A stretch of DNA of 64,000 nucleotides from contig CM056874.1 of assembly GCA_029876055.1 (NCBI GenBank), positions 6,262,001-6,326,000 on the forward strand, in the 5' to 3' direction. Origin of the DNA: Madurella fahalii (taxonomy: Eukaryota; Ascomycota; Sordariomycetes; Sordariales). A model generated the notes under the pieces. That model searched no databases, was not told the DNA's origin, and was given only the letters and a program-made list of their open reading frames with translations. Shown here piece after piece: positions 22,960 through 33,459 of this stretch (the stretch's first letter is position 1; every line of letters starts with the position of its first letter). A program made the translations under genes and the position numbers.

Positions 22960-25768
22960 ATGGGTGTTGGACGTCGCATGAAGAAACAGGGCCCTCCTGA
23001 GCCCCTGTCGGAAGAACACTTTGCCAGCCTCAAGCGCAAGAAGGGGCTACCTGTCGACGACGCCCCAGCCGAAGCCCCCTCCAGCAAGAAGCGCCGGACT
23101 GCGACAAAACCCGAGAAGTCTACCAAGAGCCGCCGCGGAGAGACTATTAAGAAAGCCGAAACCTCGAAGCCGGCCTCAAAACAAGCCAATGGCACCAAGA
23201 AGGCTGCGGCCTCGTTGGAAAATGGCAAGAAAGCTGCCAAGGTGAAGTCGAAGAAGGCCCCCGTGCCTGAGCCAGACTCGGACGAGGAAATGGACGACGA
23301 ATTTGGCGCGTCCGACTTGGACGATATCAGTGACTCTGGGTCGGATGTGGAGAAACTCGGAGACGACTTCCTTGGTTCCGACGACTCGGTCTACGACTCA
23401 GACCAGGAAGACACCAAGAAGGAGAAGTTCGTCTTCTCCGACGACGAGGATGACGATGACAATAGGGAGGAAAAGTTGACGGCAGCCAACATTGAGGGTC
23501 TTTCGAGGAAGCTAGACCAGAAATTGGCCCAGGAGGCGGCGGAAAACGAGGCCGAACTCCGCGAAGGAGCCCTGCAGACCAACATTGACGGCGACAAGCC
23601 CTATATCCTGGGAGACGAGGACGAGGAGGATGAGCTCTCATCTAAGACGAAGAGCCTGTTAGCACCTGATCTTCAGATGCTAAGGACCAGGATAACAGAG
23701 ACCATCCGGGTATTGGAGGATTTTACGAATCTCGCCGAGGAAGGGCGGAGCAGGGCCGAGTATATGAGCCAGCTCCTGAAGGACATCTGTGCCTGTACGT
23801 TCCTATTTACTGGCTCCTATTCGCGACGGTGGCTGAGGCAAACCGCTGCGGCTCTGGTCGCCAAAAATCCTGGACACACGGGCGTGGCTGACAGCGGATC
23901 TTACAGACTACGGCTACAATGAATTCCTAGCGGAGAAGCTCCTGTAAGTGTCGAATGGCTGGCTCGGCATCTCGAGATCGGTTTAGAATACTAATGCCTC
24001 ACAGCAATCTCTTCCCCCCAGGGAGGCATTCGCATTCTTCGAAGCCAACGAAGTTCGTTACAACAGTTCTGGGCCAATGCGATAGCATCGTTGAAGCTAA
24101 CCAGTAGTAGACTTCCCGCCCTGTTGTCATTCGCACAAATACTCTACGGACACATCGTCGTGATCTTGCGCAAGCTCTAAGTCAGTAACAGTCCTTTTCC
24201 TAACCTTAGCATTTATCTGACATCGGTTTCGCAGTCAACCGTGGTGTGACACTGGAGCCTGTCGGCAAATGGTCGAAAGTCGGCCTGCAAGTGTTTGAAT
24301 CAAAGTACGTAATAACTCTTGAAGCGTATATGTTTTATGGAGCTGACTAGGCGTCAAAGTGTGCCACTTGGTGCGACTCCAGAATATTTGGCGGGCCATT
24401 ACATTCTCCAAGCTGCATCCTCATTCCTGCCCGTCATGGCACTCTGCCCACAAGAGAACGAACGTTGTCTTGATGTAAGCTGCTCAGCTTGCTCTCTTAT
24501 ATCCTCGTACTGAACCTGCATCACAGATGGCCGCTGCTCCTGGAGGCAAGACGACGCATATGGCTGCGCTGATGAAGAATACCGGTGTTATCTTCGCGAA
24601 CGATCCAAACAAGGCTCGTGCGAAGGGTCTAATCGGTAATATCCACCGTCTTGGTGCTCGGGTAAGCCAGCGTCCCTGTCCAATCTATCTTGGGGGGATT
24701 TTTCTTAGCTAACTTGGTGGTTTTAGAACGTCATTGTCTGCAACTACGATGCGCGCGAATTCCCGCGGGTCATGGGAGGCTTTGACAGGGTGTTGTTGGA
24801 TGCGCCATGCTCTGGTCCGTTAGGGAACAATTGCCGGCTAATCGTTCTCGATGCTAACTTGGGTGTGCAGGTACTGGAGTCATCGCCAAAGACCCGTCCG
24901 TCAAGACCAACAGAGACGAGAAAGACTTCAAAGTATTGCCGCATACGCAAAAGCAACTTCTTCTGGCCGCTATCGATTCGGTCAACCATGCAAGCAAGAC
25001 GGGTGGTTATCTCGTCTACTCGACATGTAGTGTTGCAGTTGAGGAGAAGTGAGTCTGGCACTTTTTGTTGCGCGCCGAGTAGAGAATGCTGACCCAGGGC
25101 CCTCTTGTAGCGAACAAGTTGTAGCATATGCCCTTAGCCGTCGTCCGAACGTTAAACTTGTCGAGGTAGGCGTTTTTAAGACGGAAATCGATAACAACCT
25201 TAACGCGATATACTGACTTATCTTGATTCAGACGGGCCTTCCCTTCGGCAAAGAAGGCTTTACCAGCTACATGGGCAAGGAGTTCCACCCGAGTCTCAAG
25301 TTGACGCGCAGGTACTACCCGCATCTATACAACGTCGATGGGTTTTTTGTCGCCAAGTTTCAGAAGATCGGTCCCACGCCGGCCAACGCGGTCTTGGCCA
25401 ACGGCAAGAAGGACGCCAAGTCTGTCGGTCTCGCGACTACGGGTGAAGAGAACGAAGAGGTCATTGACAAGACGCCCATCGCCGCTGAGGGAGACCAGCA
25501 AGAGAAGGAGGACGATTTTGGTGGGTTTGATGACGAGGCGGACGAGGACTACATTGAGCGCGCCAAGTGGAATGCTATGAGGAGACGGGGTCTGGATCCC
25601 AGGGCATTGAAGAAGGGGCAGAATAAGAAGCCTGCCAAGGAGGCACCCAAGGAGTCGCCCGAGGCGTCCATGGAGGCACCGAAGGGCAAGCCAAAGGACA
25701 AGCCAAAGGACAAGACCAAGGAAAAGACCAAGGAAAAGACCAAGGAAAAGGCCAAGGCGAAGAAATAG
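22960..25768 (+). CDS. NOP2: 25S rRNA (cytosine-C5) methyltransferase Nop2
   Basis: Nucleolar SAM-dependent m5C methyltransferase needed for 60S subunit assembly. Eleven exons: 22960-23794, 23907-23943, 24022-24052, 24111-24180, 24235-24304, 24360-24474, 24527-24661, 24727-24814, 24871-25048, 25111-25165 and 25232-25768 (716 residues). The N-terminal third is charged with long Asp/Glu tracts and Lys-rich nuclear signals. The catalytic core shows LDMAAAPGGKTTHMA (SAM site), LLDAPCSGTG (motif IV Cys), YSTCSV (motif VI Cys), and KLTRRYYPHLYNVDGFFVAK. The C-terminus has KPKDK/TKEK repeats. Oddity: at exon 3 the in-frame acceptor (24021) skips the usual LFxPR residues; they are encoded just upstream in another frame, across a run of six C, which suggests a one-base deletion or assembly error. 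The intron before exon 4 has an unusual GTTCGT donor. Confidence 0.92.
25687..25764 (+). repeat. Lys-rich coding minisatellite in NOP2 tail
   Basis: Near-tandem repeats of about 12-15 bp coding KPKDK and TKEK units at the C-terminus of Nop2. Probably length-variable between strains. Confidence 0.7.
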
Positions 25769-26647
25769 GCACCTCACAATAATACATTGTATGCATACCC
25801 TTCTAACACTGGAACTGCAGTTCTGGCCGGCGAGCCTGACATCTGCTGCGACACATGCGCAGTCGGAACCATAGTTGTTCAAGTGACCTGAGCAGCCCTA
25901 ATGATCTGATTATCTTCAGGCATGTGATCAATTCCTAGTGCTTTCTTGGGGCACAGACGGAACAACTCAGGCCGTATAATATTTGGCGTGCAGTTGTCAA
26001 CCGAACACGCACGAACCGCATCGCGATGGCAGAGAACGGCACAACAACGGAGCATGACCGGCAGCAGCGCGCAGTCCGCAAGCAGAGGACGGCTACTTAT
26101 CTACCCTAGACGGAAACAAAGGACGGGAAAATCGATATGTACGTCCAATCATTGCGGCCCTTCCCACGGAGAAAAAGGGAAGAACCGCACCCAAGATCGA
26201 GCGCCGAAAGCTTTTTACACTGTCGTCTCTCTCCATTTTCGAAAACCAACGATCTAGGTCTTGGGCCTCGCACCCGGAATGGGGGTGACCTCGTAAATCG
26301 CGTGGAAACTAGTTTCGAGAATGTTGATTTTTTGCGTTGTTCATGGAGAGGGAAAGGGAAAGGAGAAAAGTGGGAAATTTTTCGGGTGGTTTATGTTGTC
26401 TGCGGTGGTGGGGCATTGTGGCGCAAGAGCGGTGGGCTGTGGCTGGGCTTTTCAGGGACAAAGGCTTGGATTCCGGGAAACCTGTGACATTACCATGTGC
26501 CCGTAGTTATTATGTGGGTCACAACCTCGACCTCGGGATTGACGAACGACAACACTTCTTCTTCTCATCTTCTGTGAACCGGGAGCTCAATTGCTACAAG
26601 CGGGCAACTACGGACAACCTGAGATTCTACCTAAATACGCTGCCAAA
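25769..26647. other. Intergenic, NOP2 to DUF1640 gene
   Basis: 3' flank of NOP2 and promoter of the next gene. No supportable gene; a purine-rich stretch lies near 26330-26400. Confidence 0.45.
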
Positions 26648-27556
26648 ATGAGCGCCACCGCGCAATCCCTCCCACGATTCTTGCTCCCCCGTCTGAGCTG
26701 GAATGGTCCACTCTCGACAGCGTCAACGACGAGTGTACCAGGAGCCTCGGCCGTGTTGTTTCAGCAGGCCGCGAGGCAGACAAGACTGCGGGACAAATGG
26801 CAGCCATCGCAAAAGAGATCAATCCATGCTGCCGTGGGCCCGACCCCGGCGAGGTGCAATGCCATTCGGCCGGTGAGGAGTTTGAGCAGCATCGTCCGCG
26901 ATCCGGCGCTCCGGCGCTCGTTCCATGCATCGGCAGCAAGGAGGCGGGATCATCACTTTGACACGCTCCGCTTTGTCCAGCGCTTGCAAGAAGAAGGCTT
27001 CACCGAGGAGCAATCGGTGGCCATGATGAAGGTGCTGAACGATGTGATTGAAGAGAGGTAGGACGACCGCCACCCCAAAAAGGCTAGAAAACCCCACGCA
27101 ACGACACTAACCGCCGCCGCCGCCAGCATCCAAAACCTCACGCGCACCATGGTGCCCCGCGAAGAGGCGGCCAAGACGACGTACACGCAAAAGGTCGACT
27201 TTGCGCAGCTGCGCAGCGAGCTGCTCTCGGCGGACAGCACCGAGTCCAACACGACGCGGGCGGCGCACGAGCGGCTGACCAACGACATCGCCAAGCTGAG
27301 CAGCCGGCTGCGGGACGAGATCGGGCGGACGCAGGCGAGCGTGCGGCTGGACCTGAACCTAGAGAAGGGGCGGATCCGCGAGGAGGCCGTGTCGCAGGAG
27401 CTCAAGATCAAGGAGACCGAGACCAAGATCGAGCAGGAGGCGGCCGCCTTGCGCCAGCAGCTCGAGCAGGTCAAGTTCCAGACCCTGCAGTGGCTGATGG
27501 GCGTGTGCACCGGGTTTGCCGCGCTGCTCTTGGGTGCGTGGCGGTTGTTGATGTGA
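26648..27556 (+). CDS. FMP32: Mitochondrial DUF1640 protein (Fmp32/MCUR1-like)
   Basis: Inner mitochondrial membrane coiled-coil protein; the family includes yeast Fmp32 and animal MCUR1/CCDC90B, linked to cytochrome oxidase assembly and calcium uniporter regulation. Two exons: 26648-27057 and 27127-27556, 279 residues; the 69-nt intron splits a Ser codon. The N-terminal ~100 residues are Arg/Ser/Ala-rich without acidic clusters, typical of a mitochondrial presequence. The DUF1640 core starts FDTLRFVQRLQEEGFTEEQS and continues with a long coiled coil (DEIGRTQASVRLDLNLEKGR). A single membrane segment lies near the C-terminus (LQWLMGVCTGFAALLLGAW) followed by RLLM. Start chosen at the first ATG of this frame after the leader. 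Fungal orthologues have the same core; precise function in this organism is inferred. Confidence 0.92.
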
Positions 27557-28309
27557 GGTATATCTTGCCTGTTTTGCCATTATACCAACGGCCTTTTCTT
27601 TTGCAACAATATGGCTCTTTAGCGGGCTCTTTTTTTGTCCCAACCGTGTTTCTCAATGTGGCACCTTGTATCGGCAAAGGTCGTTCATCCATATCAGCTA
27701 TCAGCCGCCGGCCGGCTTGTGTACGGAGAAAACTAGGTGAGTAGAAGGGCATTAGCGTGGAGGCAGGTCGTGCTTTCACTTGTTGTTTCTACGCAGAAGA
27801 CGCCGTTTTGAACCGAACGCCTCAATCCAATTCCTGTATATGACTAGTACGAAGTATACGAAGAAGGCAAACCACCCCGTAGGTCCTATTTATATTCCAC
27901 CGGACCTATGTTGAGACTAATAACGCGCCCGCCATTGTTGTAGCGCCGCAGGTTAATACATGACATTAGGCTCAAAGTCGCCTGCTGAGGGCTGGGAACC
28001 ACCAACCCCCCTGGAAGAAGAAATTCTGGTGGTATTGTGATATGTACTCGGGATGGAGTGCTGCCGTCTATGGGCCAAAAAGGGTATATACTTTGAAAGG
28101 GACCAAACGGGAGCCCAAACGCTCCCTTACTTGATGTTCTGCATCCTGTCGCTAACCCGCTAGAATTGAGCCAAGAAACGAAGCATGATAAAGCAAGCGT
28201 CTAATTGTTGTTGCGACCAACATTAGCAACTGTCAGAAGGGTGAAAATGGAAAGAAAGAAAAAAAAAAGGAGAAAAGTGGCAAAAGGGAGGAAGCCAACT
28301 CACCCATCC
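27557..28309. other. Convergent intergenic region
   Basis: 3' flanks of the DUF1640 gene (+) and the pheromone gene (-). On the minus strand a consensus donor GTGAGT lies six bases after the pheromone stop codon, with TGCTAATG and an ATTAG acceptor near 28201, so a 103-nt intron in the 3' untranslated region is possible. Otherwise nothing recognised. Confidence 0.4.
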
Positions 28310-29494
28310 TTAGTTGTTGTCGAGGATGGCGCGGGCAGCATTGTGCATGGCGTGGAGGTCGCGGACAGCCATGGTGCAAGCGCCATCCGGGGCGTTGCAG
28401 GCGGCAGCAGCGGCAGCGGCATCACGCTTCCAGCAGGGCTGGCCGGGGAAACCAGTGCACCACTGAGCCTCGGGGTCGGCGGAGCGCTTCCAGCAGGGTG
28501 CGCCGGGGTAGCGGAGGCACATGGCGGGGTCGGCCTCGCGCTTGGTGCGGTAGGCGAGCTCGGCCTCGATGGTCTGGACGACGGCCTCGGCGGCGCGCTT
28601 GGCGACCCAGCAGGATCCGCCCTCGGCGACGCAGCGCTTCTGGTCCTCGAGCGCGTCCGGGGTGGCCTCGCGCTTCCAGCAGGGCTGGCCGGGGAAGCCG
28701 AGGCACCACTGCGGGTCGGCCTCGGGCTCGGCCTCGGGGTTGGCATCGCGCTTCCAGCAGGGCTGCCCGGGGAAGCGGAGGCACCACTGGTGCTCGGCGT
28801 CGGCATCGCGCTTCTTCCAGCACGGCTGCCCCGGGAAGCCGGTGCACCACGCCTGCGCCTCGGCCTTGGCGGCGCGCTTCCAGCAGGGCTGACCGGGGAA
28901 GCCGGTGCACCACTGCGGATCGGCCTCGGGATCGGCCTCGGCCTCGGCTTCGGCTTCGCGCTTCTCCTTCCAGCAAGGCTGGCCGGGGAAGCCGGTGCAC
29001 CACTGAGCCTCCGGGCCGGCGGTACGCTTCTTCCAACAAGGCTGGCCGGGGAAGCCGGTGCACCATTGTGCCTCGGCCTCGGCCTCGCGCTTCAGCTTCC
29101 AGCAGGGCTGGCCAGGGAAGCCCGTGCACCAGCCCTGGGCGTCGGCCTCGGCGTCGGCCTTGGCGGCGCGCTTCTCGGTGGAAGCCTCGGAGGCGCGGTT
29201 GTGGGCAAGCTTGAGGGCGCTGTAGTAGCCTCGGGGGTCGTTGTGGCTGGCGGCGATGGACCGGGCAAGCTCGTCGACCTGGCGCTTGGCCATGAACGCC
29301 GCCTGGCTGCCGTTCTCGTCACGGGCGGTGACACTGCTTGCCGACTCGAGGGCCGCGGCGAAGGCATCGGCGACACGCTTGACGGTATCGCAGGCCTGGC
29401 CACGGTTGGAGCACCACCGCTTAGCTTCCTGAACAGCAGCGGCGTCAACCGCAGCCGCGGCGGCGAGGAGGGTGATGGGGACGGTGAATCTCAT
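28310..29494 (-). CDS. ppg1: Alpha-type mating pheromone precursor
   Basis: Secreted prepro-pheromone of the Kex2-processed, alpha-factor-like class of Sordariomycetes (ccg-4/ppg1 family), which attracts the opposite mating type through a Ste2-type receptor. Single exon, 394 residues. Signal peptide: MRFTVPITLLAAAAAVDA. Mature units are WCTGFPGQPCW at 122-132, 144-154, 165-175, 195-205, 216-226 and 344-354, with variants WCLRFPGQPCW (237-247) and WCLGFPGQPCW (263-273), and divergent copies RCVAEGGSCW (287-296) and MCLRYPGAPCW (325-335). Units are flanked by KR Kex2 sites and by EA/DA/DP dipeptide spacers typical of Ste13 trimming. A degenerate unit WCSNRGQACD (27-36) is followed by KRVADAF and, later, KRQVDELA, a region I recall from the Neurospora relative. 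The end (AVRDLHAMHNAARAILDNN) also looks conserved. Confidence 0.93.
   Translation of the reverse strand: MRFTVPITLLAAAAAVDAAAVQEAKRWCSNRGQACDTVKRVADAFAAALESASSVTARDENGSQAAFMAKRQVDELARSIAASHNDPRGYYSALKLAHNRASEASTEKRAAKADAEADAQGWCTGFPGQPCWKLKREAEAEAQWCTGFPGQPCWKKRTAGPEAQWCTGFPGQPCWKEKREAEAEAEADPEADPQWCTGFPGQPCWKRAAKAEAQAWCTGFPGQPCWKKRDADAEHQWCLRFPGQPCWKRDANPEAEPEADPQWCLGFPGQPCWKREATPDALEDQKRCVAEGGSCWVAKRAAEAVVQTIEAELAYRTKREADPAMCLRYPGAPCWKRSADPEAQWCTGFPGQPCWKRDAAAAAAACNAPDGACTMAVRDLHAMHNAARAILDNN
28433..29131 (-). repeat. Pheromone coding repeats
   Basis: Ten imperfect tandem-like units of 45-90 bp that each code one pheromone-like peptide plus its spacer; six encode an identical 11-residue core. 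Homogeneity of the core against variable spacers suggests both concerted evolution and selection on the peptide. Confidence 0.85.
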
Positions 29495-31388
29495 ATTGAT
29501 GAGGGGAGTGCGGAAAGGATTGTGTGTGTATGGTCTCTAGACCGTTGGGATCTCTTTGTGGGATGAGTGCTGTGTGGGTTGAAAAAGATATGTATGACCC
29601 GTTGTGGTTTTCATGTCGGGCAGGGTGAGGAGGGGGCAGGAAGCCCATCGTCGGAGTTTGACGGGTCAAGATGTTTTTATAGAATGTTGGTGCGCTTATT
29701 CAGGGGCGAGTGTCTATTGTTGGTATGCGCTGCATATGTCTATAGGACGGAGAAGCGAAGCAGAGAAGCGGCATAAGGGTCCTGCGACCTGAAAGGGTCG
29801 GGCAGGTCATCCTGCGAGCACACACGGGTTGTTGAACAGACACAAAAAGAAACCTATCATTGAAGCCATGGGGTCTATTGAGGCCGTTGCCTGGAGCAAA
29901 GGACTATTCAGAACCCGAATAGGAAGACCTTGGACGCCGTCGGCGAAGTGCTCCTTTCTCAGACGACAAAGCACTCAGGCAGAAGTTGCCTGAGGAGAGG
30001 CGAATCCCTCGAGAAGATCCCCCCCGACTCCCCTTTTAATTTGGCGGGTGTGATACGTTGGCAGAGGGTCAAAGCGTAGCTGCTGTACCGTTTCGAGGCT
30101 CGAGGAAGGTCTTTTGGGGGCCCAACCGATTGAGCTTATTGAGTGTTAATTCAGACCCCTTTCAGGAAGGGGTGGGGCTTATTGAAAGAGCACACCCAAA
30201 GTGACGGGACCGGCTGCTGCCCCAACTTCCATCCCCACCTGCGGTGTGATTGGGATGAATCCGTGTCTTATCAATTGCTGCTTTTGAATGGACAACATGG
30301 TGACATGAGAGTGCAAACACGGAGGTGGGAAATTGGCTGTGGTGATACCTTCTTCCCCGGACCACGATGAGGTGCAGGATCCATCAAAAGATTTCACCCA
30401 CAGCCTGCCTCGGGGCTCGCCGGAGATGTCACCAGAATCAAAAAGGAAGATCGGAGATCTTGCAATGATTCACTGGCAAACAGGGTTGCCATCCTTGATC
30501 TCTTCCATCGCGGCCTAGGTCCGCAGATGGTTGGTTTTGGTTGTCCCGGTTTTCCCGCGCTTCCTCACTGCTAAACTGTATGGTTGTAGCCTATTGAAGA
30601 ATGGCTCTTCGGTCCCGAGGGCTCCTCGGTGAGCGGATCCAATCCTTTCCGTGTGTCCTGGTCACGGCCGAGACTGCGATCGATCGCTCTTTGCTTCTTT
30701 GCATCCTATCTCCGCTTGCTTTACCTAACCTCCCTTTTCCGCCTGTCATCCAGTTTCCGTCTCAGGCACTCTAGCCCTAACGAGGCCTAGAACAGGCGCC
30801 TTTCAGAAATGTCTTATGAGATCAAGATGACAGTTTCCTTGCCCATTTGACGACGCGCCACAAAGAGCACTTAGCATGTTCCCAAGATGTATGCCTCAAG
30901 TACACGGAACATTCTAGTAAGTTGCCTTTCCGTACTGGGCTGCGGGAGAGCCTGCGTCGAGTGACATTTGGTTGAGATTGATATCAAGTCACTTTTGGCT
31001 GGCGTGCTTGTCATTTGTCACCGCCGGGCATATCTCAAGGCTCAATCTTTCCGTCTGCGGGTTATGAACGCTATACGGTCTGAAAGCCACAGTAACTAGC
31101 CTGGCCGCTGATGGTACAGTCGCCACTGAAAAAGGATCGATGCCGCGTAGCCTGTCATGGACATGAACGAAGGAGAGGATCGGTAATAGCTAGATCTCAT
31201 TAGAGCTGAATTTTGTAACAGCACTTGGATGACTTGATTGAAAGATATGAACGTTGTGTGAATAAGTAGACCAAAGATAGGAGCATTGCAGCGAGAATAA
31301 AAAGTGGGGCCTGCCGGCTCTCACGTACTACTAGTAGTATGATAACTGCAGAAACATTGCTGCGATAGATCATAGCCATCCATGTTCT
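29495..31388. other. Gene-free stretch upstream of pheromone gene
   Basis: Contains the promoter of the pheromone gene at its left end. No open frame here looks protein-coding, and I see no RNA gene. Confidence 0.45.
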
Positions 31389-32507
31389 TCATCGCCCGGC
31401 TCTTCCGCCTCCGCCAACAAGTGCATCGCCGGGCCACTTTTGATTGCCGCAAGCCGCGTCGCTTGTATGACTCTCCGAGGTTGCCAAGAAACTATCCGGC
31501 CGTTGGGAGCCGAGATATCCTGGCGTATTATAGAGTGACATGCGTGGTGACTCCTGTAATGTAGTACTAGGTTCTACTACTTGGCTTCGCTGGCGACTAG
31601 GTAGTGTCATCCTGTCGTCCACTGAGGGTGTTGTGCCAGCCCAGCAAGGCAGCTGTGTATCGCCAGCAGTCCCCCCTGGTGCTGCTTGGTGATGGCCGGA
31701 TTTTATCTCATTTACAGAGCATGGAGTTGATTTTGTCCATCCGCTTACCTGTGAATCTACATCAGCCATGTTAGACGTGATGGTAGGTGCCGGTATTGCA
31801 TTCGTTTTGGCTCTGTCTTCATGCGTATGTCTAACAGAGAATGTGCTTGGTTGCACAGCGTCGGTCGGGAGAAGTGAGGACGCCTCGCCCGCCCTTCGGT
31901 CCCTTCCCTCCCTGCCAGAAGAACCCAATTCGAATGAATGGATATTTGAGCCGTTACTCTCTCCTGGACCGTAGGATGTAATATTTCCGGAACCAGCAAA
32001 AGGGTGACTGGTGTTTGACGGGAGACCATTACAACCATGGATCATATGTGACGGATGGAACGCTTTAAAGTGAGTATCTGGCGGGCCAGCAATACTGCTG
32101 ATGCTGTAGCTCAGATGTTTGCGATGAATCGAACGGTATTCGAACTTACTGTGGGCCCTAGAACTTTGGTTGTCCTCGCGAAAATCAGGATGAGATTGTT
32201 GCCGAAAATTCGATACTGCAGGTGGCATACTCACATACGATGGTATCCCTGTGGGTAACCCTTCCGGAACAAAGTGACCCTTCAAAGGTGGGGGAAGTGT
32301 CTGTTTGGGAGGTTTAGTACGTGGAATAGGTGCTTTGACTGAGCCTACATTCCGAACTCGTAGGACACTGAACGATGGCATGGGCTTTCGGTGCCGGCGA
32401 AACATTCTTATCCACCAAGGAGCGCTGGCTGGCGCCCCTAGTTGCTCCTGCTCCTGACGGAACTTTCGCGACTGGCCCGTGGTATCCCAGGATAAAAGGC
32501 TCATCAT
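31389..32507 (-). CDS. Orphan 372-residue frame
   Basis: A long open frame on the minus strand starting MMSLLSWDTTGQSRKFRQEQ. The product is rich in Ser, Pro, Gly and His, with no signal peptide, membrane segment or domain that I recognise. An open frame directly upstream in another phase (32765-32511, ending VSLVSKGLEKFVK followed by a good GTAAGG donor) could be an upstream exon, but I found no in-phase acceptor, so the model is left at the single exon. It could be a real lineage-specific gene or a chance frame. Confidence 0.35.
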   Translation of the reverse strand: MMSLLSWDTTGQSRKFRQEQEQLGAPASAPWWIRMFRRHRKPMPSFSVLRVRNVGSVKAPIPRTKPPKQTLPPPLKGHFVPEGLPTGIPSYVSMPPAVSNFRQQSHPDFREDNQSSRAHSKFEYRSIHRKHLSYSISSIAGPPDTHFKAFHPSHMIHGCNGLPSNTSHPFAGSGNITSYGPGESNGSNIHSFELGSSGREGRDRRAGEASSLLPTDAVQPSTFSVRHTHEDRAKTNAIPAPTITSNMADVDSQVSGWTKSTPCSVNEIKSGHHQAAPGGTAGDTQLPCWAGTTPSVDDRMTLPSRQRSQVVEPSTTLQESPRMSLYNTPGYLGSQRPDSFLATSESHTSDAACGNQKWPGDALVGGGGRAGR

Positions 32508-33459
32508 AATTTACCTCCAAGATCCTATCGCTACTAACCATGTCGAGGGCTCCTTACCTTTGACGAACTTTTCGAGACCTTTACTCACTAATGAAACCCT
32601 CCTTAGATCTGCATGCCAGGTATGGCACTTGAGGAGTGAAGAGCGATGCCGGCCGAGGTAGGTTTCCCGCAGCGTTGGGCCTGGCTCTGAGTCTGTTAAT
32701 ACGGGCGATTTGGAAGCATTTGTTTGATGGCCTTTGTGTAAGTCGAATTGTTGGAGTGTGATCAATTGAAGGAAAGTCTAAAAATAGTATGATTTAGTGA
32801 GCGGCTTCTTTCATATCTGGGCCATCATAGCAAAGCAAAGCATACCATTGCTGAACAATGGCATTGATGTCAAGTTGCTGTTTAGCTTTGGGAAGTCGGT
32901 GTTGTGTCTGGCCGTACGGCATCCTTTGCCGTCTCCTAGTCTAGTAGAAACAGAAAGAAGAAGACTAAGTCGACATCTGGAGTTGAATGCCGGGCTGGGG
33001 TATATTCTGTGAATCCTCCTTTCACACGGATACAGGACGGTGGCATAGGAAATGGCTGACATCTTACTATCATGCTACGGCGTTAGAATGTATGATATAA
33101 TGCTATAGTATCCCACAATTGTTGTTCGTATTGGGTAGTTACATTAGACCAATAACGGACGTTCCCATCACGCCATTCTGCACCCCGTCCCTGAGGAAGT
33201 TGTTATCAAGCCGCATCAAGACAGATACCAGCCGCCGCGGCTGAAGCCTTCCTTAGGGTTTCGCAACAACCCAGCGCTCAGAGATCAGTTCGTGATACGG
33301 AGGCCGGAAGTCAGTCCAGGCTCATAGTGGTGGTGTGCGCGCAAACACGCCCCTCGTTTCTTTCTCCAGCGAATGCTTCTCCTTCACCCCTCTTCACTCG
33401 CATCAACAACAACCCTCTTACCAAGACGTTACTTTATTCACCCTTCAGGACAGTCAACA
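32508..33459. other. Intergenic, possible upstream exon
   Basis: May include an upstream exon of the orphan on the minus strand (32765-32511). Nothing else recognised. Confidence 0.3.

Noticed and set aside
28433..29131. Regularly spaced DNA repeats that could suggest a CRISPR array
   Set aside because: The repeats are in-frame coding units of the pheromone precursor, with variable spacing and Kex2 sites, in a fungal genome.
28205..29566. 453-codon plus-strand frame with Leu/Gly/Ala repeats
   Set aside because: Antisense of the pheromone repeats; periodicity comes from the real gene on the minus strand.
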